Assembly: GCF_024807845.1 (NCBI RefSeq)
Contig: NZ_JANUEQ010000001.1
Span: 1,420,900 to 1,484,899, forward strand
DNA from: Klebsiella sp. BIGb0407
GTDB lineage: Bacteria > Pseudomonadota > Gammaproteobacteria > Enterobacterales > Enterobacteriaceae
Length of the DNA: 64,000 nt
Direction: 5' to 3'
Shown one piece after another: positions 1 through 8,281 of the stretch. Position 1 is the stretch's first letter; every line of letters begins with the position of its first letter. A model generated the notes under the pieces. The model saw only the letters and a list, made by a program, of their open reading frames with translations. It did not search any database and had not been told where the DNA came from. Made by a program: the position numbers and the translations under genes.

Positions 1-15
1 AAAAAGAGATCTCAC
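1..15 (-). CDS. Probable start of a sugar ABC permease (YtfT-like), cut by window edge
   Basis: Only five codons fall inside the window, beginning at a GTG at position 15 on the minus strand. An AAGGAG Shine-Dalgarno overlaps the ytfR stop codon about 8 bases before it. An ATG at position 20 is ruled out because it meets a TGA after two codons. In E. coli the gene after ytfR is ytfT, a CUT2-family membrane permease of the galactofuranose transporter, so that is the expected identity. The visible residues themselves prove nothing; the call rests on the ribosome binding site and operon order. Confidence 0.35.
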
Positions 16-25
16 GTCATTCTCC

Positions 26-1528
26 TTATGCCGCTATGGCATTCATAATGGCCGTAACCGAAAGCTCGGCTAAAGGGATCTCGGCAATCTGTTTGAGATC
101 TCGCATGACAATAACGCGATCGGCATAACCCACCAGCTCTTCAAGCTCTGATGAAATCACCAGCAAGGCGAGTCCGTCTGCGCAGAGGGTTTCAATCAAG
201 CGAATAATTTCCGCGTGTGCGCCTACGTCAATTCCCCTGGTCGGCTCGTCGAGGATCAAGAATTGGGGTTTAGTCAGTAACCAGCGGGACAGTAATACTT
301 TTTGCTGGTTCCCACCCGATAGCAGCTCTATTGGCTGATCTGCATTCGGCGTCCGGATACCCAATTGCCGAATAAACCGCTCGGAGATGGCCTGCTGTTC
401 TTTACGTGAAATGGGTCTCAGCCAGCCACGCTGGGCTTGCAGAGCTAAAATAATATTCTCACTCACGGATGCCGCCCCAATGATGCCATCCGTTTTACGG
501 TCTTCAGGACAGAAGCCCATACCCATACGAGAGGCAGAGGACGGTGATCGGAGACTGACAGGCTTACCTTTTATCCAGGCATTACCGCTATCGGCAGGTT
601 TAATACCAAAAATAACTTCAGCTGTTTCTGTTCGCCCTGACCCTAACAACCCTGCCAGGCCAACGATTTCGCCCGGCCTGACTTGTAGATCGAAGGGATA
701 AATCGTGCCTTTTTTACCAAAGTTTTTGAATTCAGCAATCGGTTTATCACTGAGCAGGGTACGTCCGGCCCGCTGTAATGCTTTGGTATCCAGCTCCTTG
801 CCTAACATCATTTTGACCAGTTCTATCTGCGGTAATTTTTCAGTTTCGTGGCAGCCAACAAATTCTCCATTACGTAGCACCGTAATGCGATCGCTAACCT
901 CATAAACCTGGTCCAAAAAGTGGGTAACAAAAATCAGGCTGATCCCCTGAGCACGCAGCTGGCGCATCAGAGTGAATAGCATTTCGACTTCCTGGCTATC
1001 AAGGCTGGCAGTCGGTTCATCAAGGATTAAGACTTTGGCAGAAAGATCGATTGCGCGGCAGATAGCAACAATCTGTTGCATTGCCACCGAAAAGCGGTTG
1101 AGTGGCTCGCGAACATCCAGCGAAAAGCCATAATCGGCCATCAGCTGAGTTGCCTGGGCCTCCATTTTTTTTCGGCAAATAAAGCCAAAGCGCCGTGGCT
1201 CGCGCCCAATAAAAAGATTATCTGCAATCGACATATTAGGCAGCAGATTCACTTCCTGATATACCGTGCCGATACCTAACTGCTGAGCATGTGCGGTATC
1301 ACGTGGGGAAATGACGTTACCGTCAAGCCAGATAGTTCCATGACTGGCATGATAGACCCCGGTCAATGTTTTTATCAGGGTTGATTTTCCGGCGCCATTC
1401 TCACCCAGCAAGGCCATAATTTCCCCTTTTCTCAGGCTGAAATTAACATTGCTCAGCGCTTTGACGCCGGGAAATATTTTACTGAGTCCTTCGGTACGCA
1501 GGATCTCTCCATGCTGCTCCGCAGTCAT
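26..1528 (-). CDS. ytfR: Galactofuranose-type sugar ABC transporter, tandem ATP-binding protein YtfR
   Basis: 500 residues, the same length as E. coli YtfR. It is a CUT2-family double ATPase that powers sugar import from the cytoplasmic face. Two nucleotide-binding domains are visible. The first has Walker [10 protein letters not shown] near residue 40 and ILDEPTASLD. The second has a degenerate P-loop GLLGSGRTE, the signature LSGGNQQK and [16 protein letters not shown], which is the usual CUT2 pattern of a weakened second Walker A. The ATG at 1528 follows a strong GAGGAG; an upstream in-frame extension is not needed. It lies downstream of ytfQ in the same direction. RbsA, XylG and AraG are relatives, but pairing with a YtfQ-type binding protein favours YtfR. 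Confidence 0.9.
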   Translation of the reverse strand: MTAEQHGEILRTEGLSKIFPGVKALSNVNFSLRKGEIMALLGENGAGKSTLIKTLTGVYHASHGTIWLDGNVISPRDTAHAQQLGIGTVYQEVNLLPNMSIADNLFIGREPRRFGFICRKKMEAQATQLMADYGFSLDVREPLNRFSVAMQQIVAICRAIDLSAKVLILDEPTASLDSQEVEMLFTLMRQLRAQGISLIFVTHFLDQVYEVSDRITVLRNGEFVGCHETEKLPQIELVKMMLGKELDTKALQRAGRTLLSDKPIAEFKNFGKKGTIYPFDLQVRPGEIVGLAGLLGSGRTETAEVIFGIKPADSGNAWIKGKPVSLRSPSSASRMGMGFCPEDRKTDGIIGAASVSENIILALQAQRGWLRPISRKEQQAISERFIRQLGIRTPNADQPIELLSGGNQQKVLLSRWLLTKPQFLILDEPTRGIDVGAHAEIIRLIETLCADGLALLVISSELEELVGYADRVIVMRDLKQIAEIPLAELSVTAIMNAIAA

Positions 1529-1549
1529 ATTACTCTCCTCGCTACAGCC

Positions 1550-1571
1550 AGCCCTCTTATAAAAGAGGGCT
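1550..1571 (-). other. Intercistronic hairpin between ytfQ and ytfR
   Basis: AGCCCTCTT and AAGAGGGCT form a perfect 9-bp stem with a 4-base loop. It sits just upstream of the ytfR Shine-Dalgarno in the ytfQ-to-ytfR direction and has no U-tract. Such hairpins after a binding-protein gene often stabilise its mRNA or lower expression of the ATPase. That role is inferred. Confidence 0.5.
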
Positions 1572-1722
1572 GTACCGTCACACTTCATGCCACCCGGGGA
1601 TATTTCAACCATGCTTCAAGTTGCTTGGGCGTTGATTTCAACATCCTGTAAAGTCATCCTTTATCATCAATTAAATAAAATCAGCTTCTACAAGCAACTC
1701 GAATTCTTCAGGAGATATATAC

Positions 1723-2679
1723 TTAATATCCCATATTTTTCTTTTTCTCTAACTCTGCTGCTGCGGTATCAGGCAAATAGAGAATTGATTCTGTAATAAT
1801 AACTTTTTCAGGTGTCACGCCGTCTTTTTTAAATTTCTCCAGCGCATCAAAAGCCGGGCCAGCCATATTAGGTGTCAACTCAACACTGGCGTTTGCATCT
1901 TTATCAAGCATTGCTTTATAAATATCAGGAACACCATCTATTGAACCGGTAAGAATATCACTTCCTGGTTTCAGACCAGCCTCTTTGATTGCCTGAATAG
2001 CCCCTATAACCATATCGTCATTATGGGCATAGACCATGCAAATATTCTTGCCATTATTTTCTGCTTTAATAAAACTCTCCATGACTTCTTTGCCTTTACT
2101 ACGCGTGAAGTCACCAGACTGAGAGCGGATTATTTTAATATTAGGTGCGCTGGCGATAGCGTCTGCGAAACCTTTTTTACGATCGATTGCCACGCTGGCA
2201 CCCACGGTTCCCTGTAATTCGACGACATTACAAGGCTTACCATCCAAGGTTTTGATCAACCATTCACCGATAAGTTTTCCTTCCAGTTCGTTATCTGCTG
2301 TGACGGTCGTCATATAGAGTGACTTATCTTTTACGTCAATAGACCTGTCCAGTAAAAACACTGGAATTTCAGATTCTTTTGCTTCTTTTAATACCGGTTC
2401 CCAGCCTGTTGCAACAATAGGCGCGATGAAGATAGCATCGACTCCCTGAGCAATAAATGAACGAACGGCTTTGATCTGATTCTCTTGTTTTTGCTGAGCA
2501 TCGGCGATTTTTAACGTAATACCACGCTTCTCAGCTTCACTTTTCGCTACGCTGGTTTCCGCTGCCCGCCATCCGGACTCAGATCCAACTTGAGAAAACC
2601 CGACCGTTAAGGGAGCAGCGATAACCATAGACGACATTGCTGCGGATACTGCAGTAACTAAAACCAGGCGCTTCCACAT
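1723..2679 (-). CDS. ytfQ: Galactofuranose-binding periplasmic protein YtfQ
   Basis: 318 residues, matching E. coli YtfQ. The N-terminus has a Sec signal peptide (basic MWKR, hydrophobic core, AIAAP-type cleavage near residue 22). The mature part is a pentose/hexose periplasmic-binding fold with recognisable segments TVGFSQVGSESGWRAAE, KIADAQQKQENQIKA, AIFIAPIVATGWEPVL, ELQGTVGASVAID and YAHNDDM. It captures furanose-form sugar in the periplasm for the YtfR/permease complex. It is the first gene of a minus-strand operon ytfQ-ytfR-(ytfT). In E. coli YtfQ binds galactofuranose; placement here next to araFGH suggests the substrate could include pentofuranoses, which is inference. A CRP-like TGTGA element and a TCCATA motif lie upstream. 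Confidence 0.93.
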   Translation of the reverse strand: MWKRLVLVTAVSAAMSSMVIAAPLTVGFSQVGSESGWRAAETSVAKSEAEKRGITLKIADAQQKQENQIKAVRSFIAQGVDAIFIAPIVATGWEPVLKEAKESEIPVFLLDRSIDVKDKSLYMTTVTADNELEGKLIGEWLIKTLDGKPCNVVELQGTVGASVAIDRKKGFADAIASAPNIKIIRSQSGDFTRSKGKEVMESFIKAENNGKNICMVYAHNDDMVIGAIQAIKEAGLKPGSDILTGSIDGVPDIYKAMLDKDANASVELTPNMAGPAFDALEKFKKDGVTPEKVIITESILYLPDTAAAELEKKKNMGY

Positions 2680-2961
2680 AATGAATCCTCATGAATGATG
2701 ATTAATATTGGCTTAAACGTGTTTTACAAATATAAAATAAAACAAAACAACTCATTATGATGTGTCACAAATCGCAAAAATTTAATAACATTTATATAAT
2801 TAACTAATATTTATTCCGACATTAAAAAAGCAACTGGCCATATGGATTTTTATACCGTCATTTACCGCCTTAGAATTAATCAGATATTAAAAATATATTT
2901 CACATTAGTGAACCTAGGCCGATAAATAATAATCAAGATTGACTACGGCCCTAGTTGTCAT
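2680..2961 (-). promoter_or_regulatory. ytfQ upstream region with CRP-like and AraC half-site-like motifs
   Basis: This AT-rich gap between araH and ytfQ must hold the ytfQ promoter. On the minus strand TTTGTGACACATCATAA (about 2756-2773) resembles one good and one poor CRP half-site. Further upstream, ATAAAAATCCATA (about 2838-2850) ends in the TCCATA of an AraC half-site but lacks the TAGC part. A GAGG Shine-Dalgarno precedes the ytfQ ATG. Both regulator assignments are tentative and rest on short motif matches only. Confidence 0.3.
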
Positions 2962-3942
2962 TTAAACGGTATGTTTTGCTTTCTGTTTATATCTGTCAAA
3001 GATAACCGCCGCCAGCAGAATCAAACCGCGAACCACATACTGTGAGAAAGGTGAAATGTTAAGTAAGTTCATGGCATTCTCAACAGTGCCGAGAATAAGT
3101 ACCCCAGCCACGACATAGGAAATTTTTCCGATACCCCCTTTAAGCGATACGCCACCCAGTACGCAGGCAGAGATAACAATCAGTTCATAGCCGATAGAGG
3201 TCATCGGCTGCCCGCTGGTCATACGCGAAGCCAGAATAATTCCCGCCGCCGCCGCCACTAACCCGGAGAGGACAAAAATAATAATCTTGGTACGTACCAC
3301 CGGCACACCAGCAAGTCTGGCAGCTTCTTCATTACCACCAATCGCCAGGGTATTGCGACCAAAAGTCGTTTTGTTCAGTAAAAAACCAAAGATAATCAGA
3401 CAACCTATCGTCAGCCAGATAGGAGCTGGAAGTCCAAACCACGTCTCGTAACCTAAGGCGAAGAAACGCTCATCTTCAATCCCAACCGCCTTGCCATCAG
3501 AAATAATATAGGCCAGTCCACGGACGATCTGCATAGTGGCAAGCGTCGTAATCAGGGCATTAATCTTCAGACGAGCAATAACAAACCCGTTGACCAGCCC
3601 ACTCAGCATGCCGAGTAATAGCCCTGCCGAAACGCCCAGCCACAAACTTTCTGTCATATTAATAACGACAGCGGTGGTCACACCGGCACAGGCAATAACG
3701 GAAGCGACCGACAGGTCAAAATCACCCGACGCCAGGCAGAATAGCATGCCACATGCCACCATTCCTGACATAGAAACGGCCAGCCCAAGTCCCTTAATAT
3801 TGACGAAGGAGGCGAAGTTGGGCACAAAAATCGCGCAAACAATAAACAACACGGCAAAGACCACCAGCATGCCGTAGTTATCCCAGATACGACCGAGGCT
3901 GAAGACCGATTTGCGGGTAGCAGAGGTCGATAATGTAGACAT
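2962..3942 (-). CDS. araH: L-arabinose ABC transporter permease AraH
   Basis: 326 residues, against 328 in E. coli. It is a polytopic inner-membrane permease of the CUT2 family that forms the channel of the AraFGH high-affinity arabinose importer. Hydrophobic spans occur throughout, and family segments such as CLASGDFDLSVASV, NALITTLATMQIVRGLAY, GGNEEAARLAGV and ISACVLGGVSLKGG are intact. GGAG precedes the ATG by seven bases. It is last in the araF-araG-araH operon, 14 bases after araG, so it is co-transcribed. Sequence is extremely close to E. coli AraH, so the assignment is firm. Confidence 0.97.
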   Translation of the reverse strand: MSTLSTSATRKSVFSLGRIWDNYGMLVVFAVLFIVCAIFVPNFASFVNIKGLGLAVSMSGMVACGMLFCLASGDFDLSVASVIACAGVTTAVVINMTESLWLGVSAGLLLGMLSGLVNGFVIARLKINALITTLATMQIVRGLAYIISDGKAVGIEDERFFALGYETWFGLPAPIWLTIGCLIIFGFLLNKTTFGRNTLAIGGNEEAARLAGVPVVRTKIIIFVLSGLVAAAAGIILASRMTSGQPMTSIGYELIVISACVLGGVSLKGGIGKISYVVAGVLILGTVENAMNLLNISPFSQYVVRGLILLAAVIFDRYKQKAKHTV

Positions 3943-3956
3943 TTTTTGCTCCTTAA

Positions 3957-5477
3957 TTATACGGGCTCACTCTGTTTCGGCATCGCCAGACTGAGTGCCT
4001 GCTGTTCACTGCCCTCGGAATGTAATAATTCCCCGGCTATCTCGCCTTCACGCATAACGATAATTCTGTCAGCCAGGCCAAGGACTTCCGGTAAGTCGCT
4101 CGAGGCAAATAGCACTGCGACCCCCTGCTTCGCCAGGGCGTAAATAACGTTATAGATTTCATGTTTTGCTCCAACATCAATACCGCGGGTTGGCTCATCC
4201 AGCAAAATCACTTTCATCTCTTCTGATAACCAGCGTCCCAGAATGGCTTTTTGCTGATTCCCTCCCGAGAGATTCATAATCAGTTGCTCAGCTGAGGGAG
4301 TTTTAATATTCAGAGCACGGATATGTTTATCCGCGTTGTCCGCTTCCCACTGTTTATTGATATAGAAGCCTGCACCGACAGACTTACGTCTGGCGCTGAT
4401 GTTGATATTGTCACGTACTGAATGAACCGGAATTATTCCGTCGGCTTTGCGGTCTTCCGGACAGAGCATCATTCCCGCCTGAATTGCATCACCGGGCTGG
4501 GTTATATTGATATCTATCCCATCAATAGAAACCTTACCGCCAGTAATACGTGTACCACCAAATAACCCTTTCATTAATTCACTTCGCCCGGCACCCACCA
4601 GGCCAAATAACCCGACAATTTCACCCCGGCGAACGGTAAGCGAGATAGGCGTTCGTACTCCGGGTGCTTTAACATTATCGAGTTTCAGACGCACAGCACC
4701 CTGCTCACGCGGCTGCCAGCCATAAATATCCCCAAGTTCACGCCCGACCATCGCCTGTACCAGCGAGTCATGATTAACTTGCTCCATATCGGTGAAGGTG
4801 GTCACATAGCGCCCATCCTTGAACACAGTGATGGCATCGCTGAGGGCGAAAATCTCTTCCATACGATGGGAAACATAAAGAATAACCCGACCTTCTTTAC
4901 GCAGTTCACGAATAACGCGGAACAGATTGTCAATTTCGCGGCGTGACAATGAGCTGGTGGGTTCATCAAAGGCAATAACCTTGGCATTGCGCGCCAGTGC
5001 CTTGGCAATTTCTACCATCTGCCACTGCCCAATAGATAAATATTTGAGCGGGGTATCAGGGTCAATATCTAACCCTAAATGTTCCAGTTGTAATCTGGCT
5101 TCGTAATTGAGCAAAGATCGATTCACAATCCCGCTTTTATGAGGTAACTGACCGAGATAAATATTCTCCGCGACCGTCATTTCAGGGATCAGGTGTAACT
5201 CTTGATAAATAATTGCGACCCCGGCATTAAGTGCCGCTGGCGTATCGGCAAACGTCACCTCTTCACCACGCAAAATGATGCTGCCTTGTGTAGGTGAATA
5301 GTTACCACTGAGGATTTTTAACAGGGTTGACTTCCCTGCACCATTCTCTCCCATCAGCGCATGTATCTGACCGGAATAACAGTCAAAACTGATATCCTGC
5401 AATGCCTTTACACCCGGAAAGGTTTTGCTGATACCCCGAAATGAAAGATAAGGGGTGTGTGGTGTTTGCTGTTGCAT
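3957..5477 (-). CDS. araG: L-arabinose ABC transporter ATP-binding protein AraG
   Basis: 506 residues, against 504 in E. coli. It is the cytoplasmic double ATPase of the AraFGH importer. Domain 1 carries [12 protein letters not shown] near residue 44 and FDEPTSSLS. Domain 2 carries the degenerate P-loop [18 protein letters not shown] and [16 protein letters not shown]. It lies between araF (65 bases upstream, separated by a strong GC-rich hairpin) and araH. The ATG at 5477 follows TTGGAG. Expression is expected to follow AraC-arabinose and CRP from the araF promoter. Confidence 0.97.
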   Translation of the reverse strand: MQQQTPHTPYLSFRGISKTFPGVKALQDISFDCYSGQIHALMGENGAGKSTLLKILSGNYSPTQGSIILRGEEVTFADTPAALNAGVAIIYQELHLIPEMTVAENIYLGQLPHKSGIVNRSLLNYEARLQLEHLGLDIDPDTPLKYLSIGQWQMVEIAKALARNAKVIAFDEPTSSLSRREIDNLFRVIRELRKEGRVILYVSHRMEEIFALSDAITVFKDGRYVTTFTDMEQVNHDSLVQAMVGRELGDIYGWQPREQGAVRLKLDNVKAPGVRTPISLTVRRGEIVGLFGLVGAGRSELMKGLFGGTRITGGKVSIDGIDINITQPGDAIQAGMMLCPEDRKADGIIPVHSVRDNINISARRKSVGAGFYINKQWEADNADKHIRALNIKTPSAEQLIMNLSGGNQQKAILGRWLSEEMKVILLDEPTRGIDVGAKHEIYNVIYALAKQGVAVLFASSDLPEVLGLADRIIVMREGEIAGELLHSEGSEQQALSLAMPKQSEPV

Positions 5478-5498
5478 ACTGTCTCCAAGTTTACGTCA

Positions 5499-5523
5499 TC
5501 GGCGGGGAGACTCTCCCCGCCGA
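5499..5523 (-). other. GC-rich intercistronic hairpin between araF and araG
   Basis: CGGCGGGGAG pairs with CTCCCCGCCG as a perfect 10-bp stem with a 3-base loop immediately after the araF stop codon. There is no U-tract. A hairpin at the same position in E. coli araFGH is thought to keep araF mRNA far more abundant than araGH, matching the higher need for binding protein. The functional claim is by analogy. Confidence 0.6.
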
Positions 5524-5542
5524 GCGGCCATTTATCTGGAAG

Positions 5543-6532
5543 CTATTTACCACCCAGCCCTTTCTTATCGAGCTCTTCCTTAAAGTTGTCCCTTGTAATC
5601 AGTACCACATCCGTTACTTCGGTGAATTTTGGCGGTTCAGCACCTTTAGTTACCCACTCATAGAGCATTTCGCTACTCTTATAACCATGCACATCGGGGC
5701 TTGGCAGCAGAGAGCCGTAGAAACCGGTAGCCTGTTTTTTCGAGAGTTCGCTGATAGCATCAACGCCATTAATGCCAATACCGACAACATCTGCGGCTTT
5801 AAATCCCTGTCCTTCGGTAGCACGCACACCACCCAGCACCGTGTTATCGTTCATACCGACAATTAACCAGTGTTTCACTTCAGGATGCTGAACCAGCATG
5901 GAGTTAGCGGCATCGAAAGCGCCGGGAATATCGTTTGATTTAGTCGGAACTTTATAAATTTGTTTTTCCGGGAAGCCTGCTGTTTTCAGAGCATCCATCG
6001 AGCCTGAAGTACGACGACGCGCGGTATCCAGCTCATCCGCAGTAATGGCCATTACTGCCGTATTGTTCACGTCCCAGCCACGTTTTTGCATCTCCTGATA
6101 TAACTCGAGTCCCTGACGCTCGCCAATTTTAGTGGCAGCCATCATCACCAATGGCACCGTATCCATCGGTTTTCCTTTGGCGGTAACAAACTGGTCATCA
6201 ACGGCAATAACCTTCATGCCGTAGCTATTCGCTTTCGCTACGATAGCGGAACCCAGTTTTGGATCAGGCGTACAAATTACAAAACCTTTCGCGCCACTGG
6301 CTGCCAGACTATCGATGGCATTCAGCGTTTTTTCCCCATCAGGAACCGCGATTTTAATGACTTCAAACCCAAGATCTTTTCCTGCTTTATCGGCGAATTT
6401 CCATTCCGTCTGGAACCAGGGTTCCTCAGGTTGTTTCACCAAAAAACCGAGCTTCATTGTTTCTGCGATAGCGGATTGTGACATAACAGCGGTCAGGCCA
6501 ATAATCGCCAGCGCTTTAGTAAATTTGTGCAT
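5543..6532 (-). CDS. araF: L-arabinose-binding periplasmic protein AraF
   Basis: 329 residues, the E. coli length when started at the ATG at 6532, which follows GGAG and opens a clear signal peptide (MHKFTKALAIIGLTAVM..., cleavage at AIAE near residue 23). The longer upstream reading would add residues in front of the signal peptide and is rejected. The mature protein begins ETMKLGFLVKQPEEPWFQTE, typical of the arabinose-binding protein, and retains MNDNTVLGGVRATEGQG and GINGVDAISEL. It delivers arabinose to AraGH. It is the first gene of araFGH and faces away from the long gap behind araC. Confidence 0.97.
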   Translation of the reverse strand: MHKFTKALAIIGLTAVMSQSAIAETMKLGFLVKQPEEPWFQTEWKFADKAGKDLGFEVIKIAVPDGEKTLNAIDSLAASGAKGFVICTPDPKLGSAIVAKANSYGMKVIAVDDQFVTAKGKPMDTVPLVMMAATKIGERQGLELYQEMQKRGWDVNNTAVMAITADELDTARRRTSGSMDALKTAGFPEKQIYKVPTKSNDIPGAFDAANSMLVQHPEVKHWLIVGMNDNTVLGGVRATEGQGFKAADVVGIGINGVDAISELSKKQATGFYGSLLPSPDVHGYKSSEMLYEWVTKGAEPPKFTEVTDVVLITRDNFKEELDKKGLGGK

Positions 6533-6932
6533 GGCATGCTCCAGCTTGCTTGTAGGGTTTTTCAAGTAAGTTCGATTTAAAACAATGCATTAGCACTTAT
6601 GAGAGAATTCTCAGATGCTGGTAATAGTTTTAACGGAAAATTAATCGTCCATATTTGAGCGGAGTCACATGGCAGAAATACAGTAATTCAGTGCATGAAT
6701 TCAGCGATTATTACCATAAAAAAAACCGGAATTGTTAATGAACTAATCAGGTAATGGTTGAATTATCCATATGATCAGCAATTTCTCTCGCTGTAATAAT
6801 TCGAGTTACAGGTAAGAAATTAAATAACGTTAATAATCTTCAGTAATATTTTAAAAATAATAAACCCTACTGGCAGATGACTCTTCAAGTCGCTTTAATT
6901 CAACTTACTTATTCCTGTATCCCACAGGAATA
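6533..6932. promoter_or_regulatory. araFGH promoter region
   Basis: This stretch upstream of araF has no gene. On the minus strand CATGTGACTCCGCTCAAAT (about 6653-6671) resembles a CRP site with one strong half. TCCATA cores of possible AraC half-sites lie in opposite orientation at about 6648-6653 and 6765-6771. A perfect 11-bp stem with a 5-base loop (CTTATTCCTGT / ACAGGAATAAG, 6908-6934) abuts the inverted-repeat element and could end araC transcription. Binding assignments are tentative; promoter hexamers are not obvious. Confidence 0.35.
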
Positions 6933-7079
6933 AGAGCCTATCCCATTAGGCGTATATTGTTGCAGTCAGTTTGGACACGGACAGCGCGGAAAAACCGGAG
7001 CGTACACGAAGTACGTGAGGATTTTGAGCACTGCCCAGGGCCAAAATGACAAATAAAATAGCCTAATGGGATAGGCTCT
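6933..7079. repeat. 147-bp inverted-repeat (MITE-like) intergenic element
   Basis: The ends are perfect 19-bp inverted repeats: AGAGCCTATCCCATTAGGC at 6933-6951 and its complement at 7061-7079. The interior (TTGGACACGGACAGCGCGGA ... CACTGCCCAGGGCCAAAATG) has no coding sense. The element begins 13 bases after the araC stop codon. Size, perfect termini and lack of a transposase fit a non-autonomous miniature element. The same end motif AGCCTATCCC recurs at 35206 and 47354 in this window. No clear target-site duplication was identified. Confidence 0.7.
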
Positions 7080-7092
7080 AAGTAAGAAATAG

Positions 7093-7944
7093 TCAGGATG
7101 ATTCATATCCGGCACGGAATTCACTCGGGCTTGCGCCCGTTGACTTTTTAAAAACGCGCGAAAAATAGAGCTGATCTTCAAAACCGATATTTCGCCCGAC
7201 ACTGGCAATCGGCATTCGGGTGGTACTGAGCAGTAGTTTCGCCTGACTGATACGCTGATCTTCACGCCAGCTCAGAATGCTCACTCCCAGCTGATGGCGA
7301 AAAAGATGTGAAAGACGCGAAGCGGAAAGACAGACATGCTGAGCAACGCTTGCAATATCAAAATCACTGTCTGCCAGATGCTCACTGATATAATGGCAGG
7401 CATCCCGCACCCGGTTATCCAGTGGCGGGTGTAGCGTGGCATTTAACATCTCCATACGTCGCAGCAGCAACTGTTCCAGCAGATTAATCGCCAGTAATTC
7501 TGCATAGCGCCCTTCAGTCTGTCCGGCATCGATAATCTGCTGAAAGAGGTCAGAAAAATCAGCAATTCGCTGTTCATCGGGACGATAAAAACCCGTTTGT
7601 GCAAAAATAGGCTCCCAGTTTAGCCACTCCTGCCAGTAAGCCCGAGGACGAAAATAGACCCACTGGTGATACCACTCTTTACTCTGTGGAACTCGTCCGT
7701 AGTGATGAATTTCACCTGGAGGGAACAGTAACATGTCACCCGGTTTACAGATAAAGCTCTGCCCCTGGTTGTTAATAATCCCCTCACCACGAATGGTTAA
7801 ATTGAGAATATAACCCTTCATTCCCAGCGGCCTGTCGATGAAAAAATCAAGGGGGCCGTCGGCCTCTATGGGCGTTAGTCCGGCGACAAGATGAGCGTTA
7901 AAGGAGTAGCCCGGTAACAGGGGATCATTTTGTATTTCAGCCAT
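7093..7944 (-). CDS. araC: Arabinose operon regulator AraC
   Basis: 283 residues. It has an N-terminal cupin arabinose-binding/dimerisation domain ([20 protein letters not shown], with [11 protein letters not shown]) and a C-terminal AraC/XylS double helix-turn-helix ([20 protein letters not shown] and [20 protein letters not shown]). The ATG at 7944 matches the E. coli start [12 protein letters not shown]; a longer reading adds unrelated residues. The C-terminal tail after EFRAG is about ten residues shorter than in E. coli. It is divergent from araBAD and is expected to activate araBAD, araFGH and itself be autorepressed. It represses by looping without arabinose and activates with it. Confidence 0.96.
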   Translation of the reverse strand: MAEIQNDPLLPGYSFNAHLVAGLTPIEADGPLDFFIDRPLGMKGYILNLTIRGEGIINNQGQSFICKPGDMLLFPPGEIHHYGRVPQSKEWYHQWVYFRPRAYWQEWLNWEPIFAQTGFYRPDEQRIADFSDLFQQIIDAGQTEGRYAELLAINLLEQLLLRRMEMLNATLHPPLDNRVRDACHYISEHLADSDFDIASVAQHVCLSASRLSHLFRHQLGVSILSWREDQRISQAKLLLSTTRMPIASVGRNIGFEDQLYFSRVFKKSTGASPSEFRAGYESS

Positions 7945-7972
7945 CGTGATATTCGCTCCAGTAAGAAAAACA

Positions 7973-7989
7973 GAAACCATTTGTCCATA
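7973..7989 (+). promoter_or_regulatory. araO2-like AraC operator in the araC leader
   Basis: GAAACCATTTGTCCATA closely resembles the E. coli O2 half-site (AAACCAATTGTCCATA). It lies about 30-45 bases upstream of the araC start codon, the expected place. Centre to centre it is about 210 bases from I1, consistent with the known O2-I1 DNA loop, although loop formation is inferred. Confidence 0.7.
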
Positions 7990-8130
7990 TCCATTTTTCG
8001 CGCTCATGCGGGACACAATGGGAAGTCAGAAAAGCCTGTATTTCTCGATAACGTCGTGTTTCATCTGTGGCTACGCAATGTCCGGCCGCAGAACAGCACC
8101 TTTAAAGCATAATTAGTTTTACTATATTTT

Positions 8131-8147
8131 TGCCAAATAAATCCATA
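8131..8147 (+). promoter_or_regulatory. araO1-like AraC half-site
   Basis: TGCCAAATAAATCCATA keeps the GC of TAGC, the 7-base spacer and the TCCATA box of AraC half-sites. It lies between the araC promoter side and the CRP site, where E. coli has O1. Only one clear half-site is seen. Confidence 0.4.
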
Positions 8148-8153
8148 TCGAAT

Positions 8154-8173
8154 ATTTGCACAGCATCACAGTT
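8154..8173 (+). promoter_or_regulatory. CRP-like site of araBAD
   Basis: ATTTGCACAGCATCACAGTT has one good half (TCACA) and one weak half (TTGCA). It sits immediately upstream of I1, the same relative place as the E. coli araBAD CRP site, implying catabolite control of the araC-araB region. Confidence 0.5.
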
Positions 8174-8183
8174 TCTCCCTTAA

Positions 8184-8221
8184 CAGCAATTTAGTCCATA
8201 AGTTCAGCGGATACAGCCTGA
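8184..8221 (+). promoter_or_regulatory. araI1 and araI2 AraC activation sites
   Basis: I1 is CAGCAATTTAGTCCATA (8184-8200). I2 is CAGCGGATACAGCCTGA (8205-8221). They are direct repeats 4 bases apart, as in E. coli, and I2 resembles E. coli TAGCGGATCCTACCTGA. I2 overlaps the -35 region, the arrangement needed for AraC to contact RNA polymerase. Confidence 0.8.
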
Positions 8222-8247
8222 CTCTTTTTAGCTACAAAATTTACTGT
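8218..8247 (+). promoter_or_regulatory. araBAD core promoter
   Basis: -35 CTGACT (8218-8223) overlaps I2 and -10 TACTGT is at 8242-8247 with an 18-base spacer. E. coli pBAD uses CTGACG and TACTGT. The weak -35 fits an AraC-dependent promoter. The araB ATG is about 35 bases downstream. Confidence 0.7.
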
Positions 8248-8281
8248 TCATGCATGTCTGTTTACTGTGCTGGAGTAAAAA

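Noticed and set aside
6966..7265. 99-residue minus-strand reading from the 147-bp repeat into araC
   Set aside because: It is out of frame with araC and consists mostly of repeat sequence.
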